From Alkalimonas sp. (GTDB lineage Bacteria > Pseudomonadota > Gammaproteobacteria > Enterobacterales > Alteromonadaceae): DNA of 64,000 bases. The notes beneath the pieces are model-generated. The model was not told the origin of the DNA. It worked only from the letters and a program-made list of their open reading frames with translations, and ran no database searches. The stretch covers positions 62,001-126,000 of the forward strand of contig NZ_JAFIFQ010000002.1 in NCBI RefSeq assembly GCF_020831925.1. The letters are read 5' to 3'. A program made the translations under genes and the position numbers. Shown piece by piece: positions 1 to 7,247 of the stretch (position 1 is its first letter; the number at the start of each line of letters is the position of its first letter).

Positions 1-236
1 ATGCTAAAGCTCAGTATTATCTTGGATTAATGTTCGCAAAAGGTCTTGGTATGCCAGCCTCTATCAAGCGCGCTTATTGCTGGTTACTGCTGGCAGCCAA
101 GCAGCGTGATCAATCCGCCCTGGAATTGGTTCGTACTTTACAGAGCAAAATGTCAGCGGACTTATTGCAGCAAGCCACTGAGTTGGCAGCAGAGCGTTTT
201 GAATCCATCGAAGACAGAAAAAACGCCCTGAGCTGA
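1..236 (+). CDS. Sel1-repeat protein, C-terminal fragment (5' end outside window)
   Basis: The reading frame is open from the left edge (codons start at base 3) and ends at the TGA at 234-236, so the N-terminus lies outside the window. The visible 77 residues begin with a typical Sel1-like (SEL1/TPR-like) repeat: the AQYYLGLMFAKGLG stretch, then an A-Y-C-W-L-L-L-A-A-K helix. A Gln/Glu/Ala-rich helix follows to the end. Sel1 repeats are protein-protein interaction solenoids found in periplasmic and cytosolic adaptor proteins. The specific partner cannot be read from this fragment. An internal ATG at base 30 could be mistaken for the start, but the repeat motif continues upstream of it. Confidence 0.7.
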   Translation, partial: AKAQYYLGLMFAKGLGMPASIKRAYCWLLLAAKQRDQSALELVRTLQSKMSADLLQQATELAAERFESIEDRKNALS

Positions 237-270
237 AAAAAGTGCTTGATTTATCATCAACAGCAAACTA

Positions 271-301
271 CTGTATATGCATACACTGTATATAACAACA
301 G
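271..301 (+). promoter_or_regulatory. Tandem LexA (SOS) boxes upstream of sulA
   Basis: Two 16-bp LexA-type operators abut and share base 286. The distal one is CTGT-N8-ACAC at 271-286 (one mismatch). The proximal one is CTGT-N8-ACAG at 286-301, a perfect match to the gammaproteobacterial consensus with AT-rich spacers. The proximal box ends 12 bases before the sulA ATG, so LexA bound here would block transcription or early elongation. Repression by LexA is inferred from the consensus. Confidence 0.8.
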
Positions 302-313
302 TTAGGAGTTGGT

Positions 314-727
314 ATGAGTTCACCACAAAGCCACAAGCAGACGTCCATGAATATTAGCAACCAACCTGGTTTGCATTATTGTCTCCCCTCAGCTGAGCAA
401 CAAGAAAGCCGTTATCTGAATGAATTGCTTCAACAACAGCTGCACGCCAAAGGTTGGACCTTGGTCCTGGCACCAGAAACTTCGTCATTAAAAGTGTTGG
501 CAGATATGGAGATGTTGCAGCAAAGCCGCACTTTATTGATTCATCGCAAGCAAATTCAGGATTTAGCCGGCACCTTAAAAAAAGCCATCCTTGCTGGCAC
601 CTGCAGTTGTATTATCAACTTTGCTGAGCTGACTGATTTGCAACAAACACATGAGTTATCGCTACTGGCCGAGTCTTGCGGCTGTGCGGTATACTGCTTT
701 ACAACCAATACCAGCTGGTGCCATTAA
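314..727 (+). CDS. sulA: SulA-like SOS cell division inhibitor
   Basis: The predicted protein has 137 residues. SulA inhibits FtsZ polymerisation during the SOS response. Seen here: the middle and C-terminal region follow the E. coli SulA pattern as I recall it, namely an LLQQ-L-x5-W-x-L-x-L-x-P block (residues about 39-56), then a leucine-rich segment, then a K-A-I-L-A-G-T-C-S-C-I-I block before a helix rich in Glu and Leu. The protein is shorter than E. coli SulA (169 aa), mostly through a short N-terminus. Two LexA boxes lie directly upstream, which independently supports an SOS role, and a GGAG-type ribosome site precedes the ATG. SulA-family sequences diverge strongly, so the name depends on both sequence pattern and operator. 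Confidence 0.75.
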   Translation: MSSPQSHKQTSMNISNQPGLHYCLPSAEQQESRYLNELLQQQLHAKGWTLVLAPETSSLKVLADMEMLQQSRTLLIHRKQIQDLAGTLKKAILAGTCSCIINFAELTDLQQTHELSLLAESCGCAVYCFTTNTSWCH

Positions 728-765
728 AACGCAGCAGCCACTTTAAACAAAACATCGTCGAGCCA

Positions 766-1260
766 ATGCATTGTTATTGTGGATCCGGACTTAGTTACAG
801 CCATTGTTGTCAACCCTACCATAGCGGGCTGAGGCAAGCTGAAACCTGTGAACAGCTGATGCGTTCTCGCTATAGCGCTTTTTGCCGTAAAGAACTGCCC
901 TATTTACAGCTCAGTTGTGTAGCAGAGCTGCAAGCGGAGCAAAGCCCGGAACAGATGCGCGACTTTGTTAGCCGAGTTCATTTTGTACGACTTAAGCTGT
1001 TGCCATTGCCGCACTTGGTTTTTTCCAAAGATGAAGGCTACGTCCATTTTCAGGTGTGGTATCTGCTTGGCAATCAATTACACAGTTTTAGCGAGCTTTC
1101 TCATTTTGTCCGTCAGCAAGACCGATGGCTATACAGCAGCGGTGACGTTCGTGAGCACGTAGCGCAAAAAGTTGGCCGCAATGATCCCTGCCCCTGTGGC
1201 AGTGGCCGTAAATTTAAGTCCTGTCAGCCACATTTAGCTTCAGGTCATGCAGCGGCATGA
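766..1260 (+). CDS. ychJ: YchJ-like SEC-C motif protein (UPF0225)
   Basis: This is a 164-residue protein starting at the ATG at 766; an in-frame start further upstream (676) would run inside sulA. It has the YchJ architecture. An N-terminal Cys-rich motif (C-Y-C-G-S-G-L-S-Y-x-x-C-C) is followed by the 'LMRSRYSAF' helix typical of UPF0225, an NTF2-like central fold ending in a W-x-Y segment, and a C-terminal SEC-C zinc motif (GRNDPCPCGSGRKFKSC). SEC-C motifs bind zinc in SecA and in many small proteins. The cellular role of YchJ is not established. The last 16 bases overlap the convergent gene on the other strand. Confidence 0.85.
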   Translation: MHCYCGSGLSYSHCCQPYHSGLRQAETCEQLMRSRYSAFCRKELPYLQLSCVAELQAEQSPEQMRDFVSRVHFVRLKLLPLPHLVFSKDEGYVHFQVWYLLGNQLHSFSELSHFVRQQDRWLYSSGDVREHVAQKVGRNDPCPCGSGRKFKSCQPHLASGHAAA

Positions 1261-1712
1261 ATGTCTAATTGCTGCAACACCTCGTATAAAGCTGTGGCAT
1301 CTGTTTCTATTGGCTCTATCCCTTCTTGATACAGCCGACGCCGACTATGCAAATCCAAATTATCAGCCACCCGAACATCCAATTTTTTCGGATCGTTTTT
1401 CAGAACCCAAGGCAAAGGGCTTAGCTGTTGCTGCAAACGACTTTGCGTAAAGCCCTGATGCAAGGCATCGCTACACAGTTGGCAGCATTCCAGATCCCCA
1501 TCTTGCCAGCTAAAGGGTCTTTGCTCACGCAAGCCTAAGCTTTGCCTAAGAGAGTGTTCTGGAGTGACCAGCTGCTGTTGTCTCAATACAAAAGCAGCCT
1601 GCTCTTCGACGGCAGTCGATAACATTGCCCGCCATAAACGAAAATCAGCAGGCTGCTGCTTTTGCAGCGCTTGATTCATTTTTGGACCAAGTTGCCACTC
1701 ATGGATCAACAT
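1245..1712 (-). CDS. Conserved hypothetical protein (VC2046/SO_2500-like)
   Basis: The 155-residue product starts at the ATG at 1712, preceded by a weak TGGAA site. An upstream TTG at 1757 is also in frame but gives an unlikely leader. The protein is cytosolic, with no signal or membrane segment. It has a central C-C-x-L-C cluster and an N-terminal helix with the pattern LGPKMNQALQ...ADFRLWRAMLS, which resembles the uncharacterised VC2046/SO_2500 family of Vibrio and Shewanella. No function is known to me. It converges on ychJ with a 16-base overlap. Confidence 0.5.
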   Translation of the reverse strand: MLIHEWQLGPKMNQALQKQQPADFRLWRAMLSTAVEEQAAFVLRQQQLVTPEHSLRQSLGLREQRPFSWQDGDLECCQLCSDALHQGFTQSRLQQQLSPLPWVLKNDPKKLDVRVADNLDLHSRRRLYQEGIEPIETDATALYEVLQQLDIHAAA

Positions 1713-1779
1713 GGATTCAGTTCCAGGATTGTTCTTGCTGACTTTATCGGCAAACAAACAAATAAATAAAGGCCGCGCC

Positions 1780-1807
1780 TTTACATCAAGGTTTTTTTTG
1801 GTATTAT
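1780..1807 (+). promoter_or_regulatory. Sigma70-type promoter of tRNA-Tyr
   Basis: A -35 element TTTACA (1780-1785) and a -10 element TATTAT (1802-1807) are separated by 16 bp. The tRNA 5' end lies 13 bases after the -10. Confidence 0.65.
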
Positions 1808-1820
1808 GCAGGCCTTGTGT

Positions 1821-1905
<85 letters not shown>

Positions 1906-1993
1906 CTTTCCTTCATCACCATAGCTTTTTTCCTTGCTATCCCCCCTTATTTTACTGACACTTAATCTATGACACTTCAACACTGTTGTCTCA

Positions 1994-3631
1994 ATGGATA
2001 GTAAAGCACTCGAAAACCTGCGGGTATTAATTGTCGATGATCAGCGTTCATTTCAGCTGATGTTTAAAGGTATTCTTTACTCGATGGGCGCTACCAATGT
2101 AGCCTTCGCCCCAACCGGTGAACAGGCGTTGGCCAAGTGCATAAACATGGATTACGACGTGCTTTTTGTTGATTACCACTTGGGTACCGGTAAAAATGGC
2201 AAGCAACTACTGGAAGATTTACGGGAAAAAAAACTGTTAAAGCCTGGCAGTATTTTTATGATTGTGACCAGCGAAAACACTGTCCCCATGGTCATGAGCG
2301 CCGTTGAGTTGGAACCTGATGATTACCTGATCAAACCCTTTTCACAGCGGGTGCTTCGAAGCCGTATCCAAAAAATCCAACAAAAAAAACATCAGCTAAA
2401 AGCACTGTATCAAGCCATGCATGACGAACAGTATGAGCAGGTGATTGAGCGCTGCCAACTTGAAATCAGTCAGGCAGGTCGCTACCAGCAATTTTGCAAG
2501 CGGGTGCTGGCAGAAACCCTCATTAAGCAGCAACAGTTGGATACTGCTGAGCAGGTACTCACGCAGAACTTGCTTCAACACCGAAGCGGTTGGGCCTTGG
2601 TGCTTCAAGCGCATATCTGTTTTGAGCGCAAAGCCTTTGAACAATGCCTGGCACTCTGTGAGGAGGCGCTGGAATCAAACCGCTATTTTGCCGAGGCGCT
2701 GGATTTAAAAGCAAAATGTTATATGGCGCTCAGCGCACCGGAAGAGGCGCTCAAAGCCATTCAACAAGCAGCTGAAATAGCACCCCATTCAATTAAGCGC
2801 CAGTATCTGGTGATGGACATTGCTCGCGAATTGCATGACACCCCACAGCAAGTAAGTGCCAGCAAACAATTGTATGAGATTACTCGTCGCTCACTAAAGC
2901 AAGATGTTATTCATCTGCAAAACTACATTCGTACTGTGATTGAAGCGGCGATGGAAGCTGACGACCCGCAACTGAAAAATCGTTACCAACAAGAGACTCT
3001 GATTGCCTTACAGCGCGCCAGGCTTGATGAAAGTATGATTCGCGACATCGATTTTGATCTCTTTGAAGTCTTGTGCCAGGCCCGCTTGGAGTCATTAAGT
3101 GGACAGCAGTTTCAGGCCAAACGCACCTATGCTACTGTCGCCGATTTACTGAATGAACAAGAGCACAGTCTGGCCGATGCCGTCTTATTGCTAAACCAAA
3201 TTGGCGAGTACGAAGAGGCTGAAAGCTTAAAGCAACAACTACCGGATAGCACCTTATCCAATCCAGTGCTAAATGCGATTCTACGAAGACAAACAGAAAG
3301 CACCGGAGAACGCAGAGCACACTTTGCTGAGCACAACAAAGAAGGCATTCGGCTATACAAAAGTGGTAACTACCATGAAGCCGCAAACCAGTTTGAGCAA
3401 GCACTGGAACTAGCGCCGATGAATACTGGTGCCGCACTAAACTACATCCAGTCGCTGCTACAACTGCTTGCCCAACACGCAAATAACCGTAGCAAGCCAG
3501 GTGATGCTTTTGAACGTTGCCGCAAGACATTTCGGGTGGTCGATCATATGCCTTTGCCAGAGCATCATCGCGTTCGTTACCAGGAATTACTGGCCCGATT
3601 TGAAAAAGTCCGTAATGAACTGAGACGCTAA
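1994..3631 (+). CDS. Response regulator with receiver domain and TPR solenoid
   Basis: The protein has 545 residues. Residues about 9-125 form a CheY-like receiver domain with acidic pair D15-D16, phospho-acceptor D60 (VLFVDYHLG), T92 and K114 (the YLIKPF motif). The remainder is a helical tetratricopeptide solenoid with repeats around 185-290 and 440-480 (for example the Y-K-S-G-N-Y-H-E-A-A-N-Q-F-E-Q-A-L repeat). There is no DNA-binding or enzymatic output domain, so a phosphorylation-gated protein-interaction output is inferred. Similar REC-TPR proteins occur in Vibrio, Shewanella and Pseudomonas. No histidine kinase is adjacent. The start ATG has no clear Shine-Dalgarno. The stop overlaps deoC by 4 bases tail to tail. 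Confidence 0.85.
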   Translation: MDSKALENLRVLIVDDQRSFQLMFKGILYSMGATNVAFAPTGEQALAKCINMDYDVLFVDYHLGTGKNGKQLLEDLREKKLLKPGSIFMIVTSENTVPMVMSAVELEPDDYLIKPFSQRVLRSRIQKIQQKKHQLKALYQAMHDEQYEQVIERCQLEISQAGRYQQFCKRVLAETLIKQQQLDTAEQVLTQNLLQHRSGWALVLQAHICFERKAFEQCLALCEEALESNRYFAEALDLKAKCYMALSAPEEALKAIQQAAEIAPHSIKRQYLVMDIARELHDTPQQVSASKQLYEITRRSLKQDVIHLQNYIRTVIEAAMEADDPQLKNRYQQETLIALQRARLDESMIRDIDFDLFEVLCQARLESLSGQQFQAKRTYATVADLLNEQEHSLADAVLLLNQIGEYEEAESLKQQLPDSTLSNPVLNAILRRQTESTGERRAHFAEHNKEGIRLYKSGNYHEAANQFEQALELAPMNTGAALNYIQSLLQLLAQHANNRSKPGDAFERCRKTFRVVDHMPLPEHHRVRYQELLARFEKVRNELRR

Positions 3632-4365
3632 GTTTTTGACTGTAACCGGTTGCATAACTCCTGAAACAAAGTACTTGCACCCAATCGCATAGTCTGAGGT
3701 TGTGCCTGACGCCCGGTAATACGCTCAAACTGCTGCATGAAAGCCAGACCATGCTCAATAGTGCGAACACCACCAGAGGCTTTAAACCCTACTGGCCGAT
3801 CGGCTCCTGCTATGACAGTTAACATCACTTCCGCCGCTTCATCGGTCAGGCCGACCGGCACTTTACCGGTAGACGACTTCACAAAGTCAGCTCCACTATC
3901 GATCACTAACTCGGTTGCTTTGGCAACCTGCTGGCAGGTGATTAACTCACCGCTTTCAATAATTACTTTTAACAAGGCTGTGCCGCAAGCCTGACGTACA
4001 TCAAGCAGAAAGCTTTTTACTCCACCAATCCGGCCAGCCATCAGCTCTTGATAAGGTAGCACACAATCTATTTCACTTGCGCCAGAGGATAGAGCAGCTG
4101 CAATGTCAAGGCATACCTGATCGGCACTTTGCTGCCCACTCGGGAAGTTCACTACCGTTGCAGCTGCAACCTTGGACGAAACTAATGCTGGATAATTGGC
4201 TATCAAAGGTAGATATTCAGAGTACAAGCAAATGGCAGCTGGTCGAAAACCAGATTCTGCTATTGGTAGCAGCCAGCGATGCATCTGTTCCTCGCTATCA
4301 GGCTGCTGTAAACGGGTAACATCCAGCAAAGACATCATTTGTGATAATCGTTCAAAGGTATTCAT
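3628..4365 (-). CDS. deoC: Deoxyribose-phosphate aldolase
   Basis: The 245-residue class I aldolase cleaves 2-deoxy-D-ribose 5-phosphate to glyceraldehyde 3-phosphate and acetaldehyde in deoxynucleoside catabolism. The DeoC signatures are present: D100 in the E-I-D-C-V motif, the Schiff-base lysine K163 in F-V-K-S-S-T-G-K, and the proton-relay lysine K195 in G-F-K-A-S-G-G. The length matches E. coli DeoC (259 aa). An AAGG ribosome site precedes the ATG. The usual partners deoA, deoB and deoD are absent here, so deoC is a single-gene unit. An imperfect inverted repeat at 4413-4439 lies in its upstream region and may be an operator (inference). Confidence 0.92.
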   Translation of the reverse strand: MNTFERLSQMMSLLDVTRLQQPDSEEQMHRWLLPIAESGFRPAAICLYSEYLPLIANYPALVSSKVAAATVVNFPSGQQSADQVCLDIAAALSSGASEIDCVLPYQELMAGRIGGVKSFLLDVRQACGTALLKVIIESGELITCQQVAKATELVIDSGADFVKSSTGKVPVGLTDEAAEVMLTVIAGADRPVGFKASGGVRTIEHGLAFMQQFERITGRQAQPQTMRLGASTLFQELCNRLQSKT

Positions 4366-4412
4366 GTTTGGCCTTTTAATTTTTTTTTGTATCTATGGAA
4401 TTTTTTTAAAAG

Positions 4413-4439
4413 ATCACAGTCCTATTAAATAGCAGTGAT
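4413..4439. promoter_or_regulatory. Imperfect inverted repeat upstream of deoC
   Basis: A 27-bp element begins ATCAC and ends GTGAT, with an inner CTATT/AATAG pairing. It lies 48 bp upstream of deoC and just before the predicted 5' end of the plus-strand candidate RNA, so one regulator could affect both. It is not a full CRP palindrome. Confidence 0.35.
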
Positions 4440-4527
4440 GAGCCTATCTCTCCCAGGCATGGCTCCCACTTGTACTCATGTTTCGTCCTTGTGTTTGTCT
4501 TACCGGCCTAATTGGCCGGTTTTTTTT
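4435..4527 (+). ncRNA. Candidate small regulatory RNA
   Basis: A strong intrinsic terminator on the plus strand (4502-4527) has no upstream plus-strand protein gene, because deoC and the ygjP-like gene are both on the minus strand. Upstream of it, GAGCC (4440-4444) and GGCTC (4461-4465) can form a hairpin whose loop exposes CTCTCCC, a Shine-Dalgarno-complementary stretch of the kind used as seed by Hfq-dependent sRNAs. A second pyrimidine-rich segment (TCGTCCTTG, about 4483-4491) follows. A possible -10 (TATTAA) is at 4423-4428. The 5' end is approximate. I do not recognise a named family; the C-rich hairpin loop is only reminiscent of SdsR. Confidence 0.4.
4502..4527 (+). terminator. Rho-independent terminator, orphan on plus strand
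   Basis: Stem ACCGGCC (4502-4508) / GGCCGGT (4514-4520) with loop TAATT, followed by eight T residues ending at 4527. On the minus strand the hairpin is followed by AAGACAAAC, so it is directional. It touches the stop codon of the ygjP-like gene. Confidence 0.8.
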
Positions 4528-5230
4528 AACTCAACAGGCGAAGATGATGAAGTTTCAACCAATCTCTGGCAGCATCCACTTCGGGATAATGACAGCGAAC
4601 CAACTGCCAGAAATCAGCCGAGTGATCCATCCACTTCAGATGCGCCAATTCATGCACCAAAACATAATCAATCACCCAGGACGGCGCTTTCACTAAGTGC
4701 CAATTAAAGCCCAGTTCCTGATTGCTGTTGCAACATCCCCAACGCCGACGCCAGGATTTTACAAAGAAACGGCGGCATTGCAATTGCATTCGCTGTTGCC
4801 AATAAGCGAGTCGCTGCTCAATCCAACTCACAGCTTGCTGTTGATACCAACACTTTATCTGTTGTTGATAACGTTGTTCCCGCCTCTCCGGGCGGACTCT
4901 GAAGCCTGCATACAACAGCAATTGCTGACCATCGAATACGAAGCCAGAATGGCTTGCTGGCATACACTGAACAGGCACACGCTTACCAAGCAACCATAGC
5001 CCTTGCTCAGCGGTTTCTATCGCTAATTGTCGCAACTGTCGTTGTTGCCATTGCATTTGTTGCCGGATCCAGCCTCGCTTTAGACGAATAAAGGCATCGA
5101 TCTCTGGCTGACGACAATAAGGTGTAGCGCGAACATAGAGTTCTCCGGCTTTAATCTGAAGTGCCAATCGCTTTCGCCTTGGGCTTCGCACCAGCGTATA
5201 GTTCAGTTCTGTATCAAAGTTTTGCAGCAT
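4526..5230 (-). CDS. ygjP: YgjP-like M48-type metal-dependent hydrolase (DUF45)
   Basis: The 234-residue product belongs to the DUF45/YgjP group of putative zinc proteases related to M48 and SprT. The zinc-binding motif is V-H-E-L-A-H-L with a following D-H-S-A-D-F-W segment in the C-terminal third. The N-terminal part is Arg-rich with the family pattern S-P-R-R-K-R-L-A-L-Q-I. The central R-x-W-R-R-R-W-G-C-C-N-S block corresponds to the conserved 'RWGSC' element. There is no signal peptide, so it is cytosolic. Substrates are unknown; in some bacteria a neighbouring type I restriction gene is fused or adjacent, but not here. Confidence 0.85.
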   Translation of the reverse strand: MLQNFDTELNYTLVRSPRRKRLALQIKAGELYVRATPYCRQPEIDAFIRLKRGWIRQQMQWQQRQLRQLAIETAEQGLWLLGKRVPVQCMPASHSGFVFDGQQLLLYAGFRVRPERREQRYQQQIKCWYQQQAVSWIEQRLAYWQQRMQLQCRRFFVKSWRRRWGCCNSNQELGFNWHLVKAPSWVIDYVLVHELAHLKWMDHSADFWQLVRCHYPEVDAARDWLKLHHLRLLS

Positions 5231-5372
5231 AAAGCCTGTTTGTTACTATCATTTCAAGTGCTGCCAGCATAGGTATTTTTGGCACTGTGCTCAAGCTTTC
5301 ATTCACCCCTGCCCTTTGCAATGGTAAGATCGAGCACAGAACTTTTCAATCAACAGCAAAAGCGAATCAAGC

Positions 5373-6182
5373 ATGAAGATTGTATCATTTAATATCAATG
5401 GCATTAGAGCCCGACTCCACCAACTTGAAGCACTAATCACGAAGCATCAGCCCGATTTGATAGGCCTGCAGGAAATCAAAGTTCACGATGATGAATTTCC
5501 GCTGAGCGCTATTGAAGGAATGGGCTACCATGCTTACTACTTTGGCCAGAAAGGACACTACGGCGTTGCAATTTTGAGTAAAATGCCAGCACTTCAAGTG
5601 CAGTATGGCTTTCCAACCGATGATGCGGATGCTCAACGTCGCATGGTCATTGGCCGCTTTGCTGTCAGTGGTGGCCGTGAACTCACGCTGTTAAATGGTT
5701 ACTTCCCTCAAGGTGAAAACCGCAGCCACCCGATAAAATTCCCAGCCAAAGAAAAATTTTATGCCGATTTGCAAAACTATCTGGAAGCACACCACAGTCC
5801 GGATGAATTACTCGCTGTCATTGGTGACATCAACATTTCACCACAAGATCTCGACATAGGTATCGGAGAGGCCAACGCCAAACGCTGGTTACGTGAAGGT
5901 AAAACCTCTTTCCTGCCAGAAGAACGCGACTGGCTGCAACGCCTTCAGGGTTGGGGGTTAACTGATACATTTCGGCAACTACACCCGGAAAGCGGCGAAC
6001 AATATAGTTGGTTTGATTACCGCTCCAAAGGCTTTCTTGATAACAGAGGACTTCGCATAGATGTAGTGCTTGCCACGACGTCACTGAGCAGCTTGCTAAC
6101 TGAGTCCGGCATCGATTACGAGCTGCGTGGTATCGAAAAGCCATCGGATCATGCACCAGTTTGGTCCAGCTTCGCACTCTAG
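5373..6182 (+). CDS. xthA: Exodeoxyribonuclease III
   Basis: At 269 residues it is the size of E. coli ExoIII (268 aa). It acts in base excision repair as AP endonuclease and 3'-5' exonuclease. Catalytic motifs of the EEP fold are all present: N-I-N-G-I-R near the N-terminus, L-Q-E-I-K with the metal-binding Glu (about 35), N-G-Y-F-P-Q-G-E (about 109), G-D-I-N-I (Asp/Asn, about 151-153), G-L-R-I-D-V-V-L (about 228) and S-D-H-A-P-V with the catalytic Asp-His pair near 260. The gene stands alone and converges with yfbV. Confidence 0.95.
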   Translation: MKIVSFNINGIRARLHQLEALITKHQPDLIGLQEIKVHDDEFPLSAIEGMGYHAYYFGQKGHYGVAILSKMPALQVQYGFPTDDADAQRRMVIGRFAVSGGRELTLLNGYFPQGENRSHPIKFPAKEKFYADLQNYLEAHHSPDELLAVIGDINISPQDLDIGIGEANAKRWLREGKTSFLPEERDWLQRLQGWGLTDTFRQLHPESGEQYSWFDYRSKGFLDNRGLRIDVVLATTSLSSLLTESGIDYELRGIEKPSDHAPVWSSFAL

Positions 6183-6221
6183 TTTCCACCCTGAAACGCC
6201 GTTGAATGAATTAGATTTCGT

Positions 6222-6680
6222 TCAGAGTATTTCCCGGATAAAGGCTTTATCGAGTTGGCGATAGGCCTGCTGCAGCAGCCGGCCTAAATCGTAATAACGC
6301 AGTGCCTGACCAGTTTGCTTATTGATGGATGCTGCAGCAACTCCTTGCGACTGAAGCTGTTGTAGTATCTGTTGATACCATTGCCGCATGGCTGGTGGCA
6401 GCTGCTTTTCTGCGCGGATACCAAGTCGGTACCAGCCTTGCAATGGAATAGAAAGCAGCAACAGGCTCATTGCAATGATCAGAGGCAATTGTGAGCTGCC
6501 GTGCCACCAGTACATGGATACAGCATTTAGCACGACAAAAAACGGCATCACTTTTTGTGCCCACAAAGTAAGCAATATCAGTCGGTTTTCTGGAAACACA
6601 CTGTTTAATTCGGGCTGGCATGGCCACACTTTACCATAACGCACACCCGCCTGAATGACACCGATTAACGATTGCGACAT
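6222..6680 (-). CDS. yfbV: Terminus macrodomain insulation protein YfbV (UPF0208)
   Basis: The 152-residue inner-membrane protein matches E. coli YfbV across its length: an N-terminal R-x-G-x-x-Y-x-K-x-W-P motif, F-x-E-N-R-x-I, two hydrophobic helices (residues about 41-60 and 66-84), P-L-Q-G-W/Y-x-x-L-G-x-R, and a C-terminal L-D-K-x-F. YfbV limits MatP-dependent constraint of the Ter macrodomain in E. coli. A GGGAG ribosome site fixes the start. In E. coli it neighbours ackA-pta, but not here. Confidence 0.9.
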   Translation of the reverse strand: MSQSLIGVIQAGVRYGKVWPCQPELNSVFPENRLILLTLWAQKVMPFFVVLNAVSMYWWHGSSQLPLIIAMSLLLLSIPLQGWYRLGIRAEKQLPPAMRQWYQQILQQLQSQGVAAASINKQTGQALRYYDLGRLLQQAYRQLDKAFIREIL

Positions 6681-7247
6681 GGAGCACTCCCAGGACCAAT
6701 TCAGCCAAGTTCACCTTAGACTTTAGCACAATCTGCACAGAAATAGATCAGTAAAACCTGCATAATCCTCTGTCAGAAAAGCCGCAAGAAATCGGCAACG
6801 CGTTACTTATTCTTCCCATCAAAGTCAATTAAAACAGCATGAAAAATGACTTTTAACTCGCAGTTAACGCCATCAAGGTGCAAAAAACCACTCAGAAAGT
6901 GAATTTATGGCATTTCAAGCCCAATTCTACCTTATAAACAAACAATCAAAAAATATGCCAACTAATATAAATTAACTAAATCAATAGATTATGACAGTTA
7001 AACATAATTAACCACAGAATTATCCACAGATTCTGTGGACAAGATCAAGACTGTTTCCAGCTGGATTGCTTGCTATCTGTCAGCATTTTATACAGCAAAA
7101 ATAACAGCTTCATGATGATTTCATGCTTAGTTCATATAAATATCATTTATTCCAACTTGAACTAGCCAATCCCAAAGGATATGTGATGCATCCGGCCAAC
7201 TATTTAGCTATGCTAATGATTAGATATGAAGCCACGACAACAATAGC
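6681..7247. other. AT-rich intergenic region
   Basis: 567 bases without a convincing gene. The sequence is markedly AT-rich from about 6900 to 7010. It holds the DnaA-box-like cluster described separately at 7008-7042. A 68-codon frame at 7123-7329 overlaps the next gene and looks spurious. Promoters for yfbV (minus) and for the EIIA-like operon (plus) must lie here, but I cannot place them firmly. Confidence 0.6.
7008..7042. promoter_or_regulatory. DnaA-box-like cluster with a perfect inverted repeat
   Basis: A consensus DnaA box TTATCCACA lies at 7020-7028, flanked by TTAACCACA (7008-7016) and, on the other strand, TTGTCCACA (7042-7034), each one mismatch from TTATNCACA. In addition CCACAGAAT (7012-7020) and ATTCTGTGG (7030-7038) form a perfect 9-bp inverted repeat around the central box. 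Adjacent DNA on the left is AT-rich. Function is not known: it could be DnaA titration, regulation of the neighbours, or chance. Confidence 0.5.

Noticed and set aside
3132..3773. 213-codon antisense frame across the receiver-TPR and deoC genes
   Set aside because: It lies opposite two well-supported genes, has no family pattern, and its composition is that of a shadow frame.
7008..7042. Chromosomal origin oriC
   Set aside because: Only three box-like sites, no dnaA/dnaN/gidA context and few GATC sites; kept only as a DnaA-box cluster.
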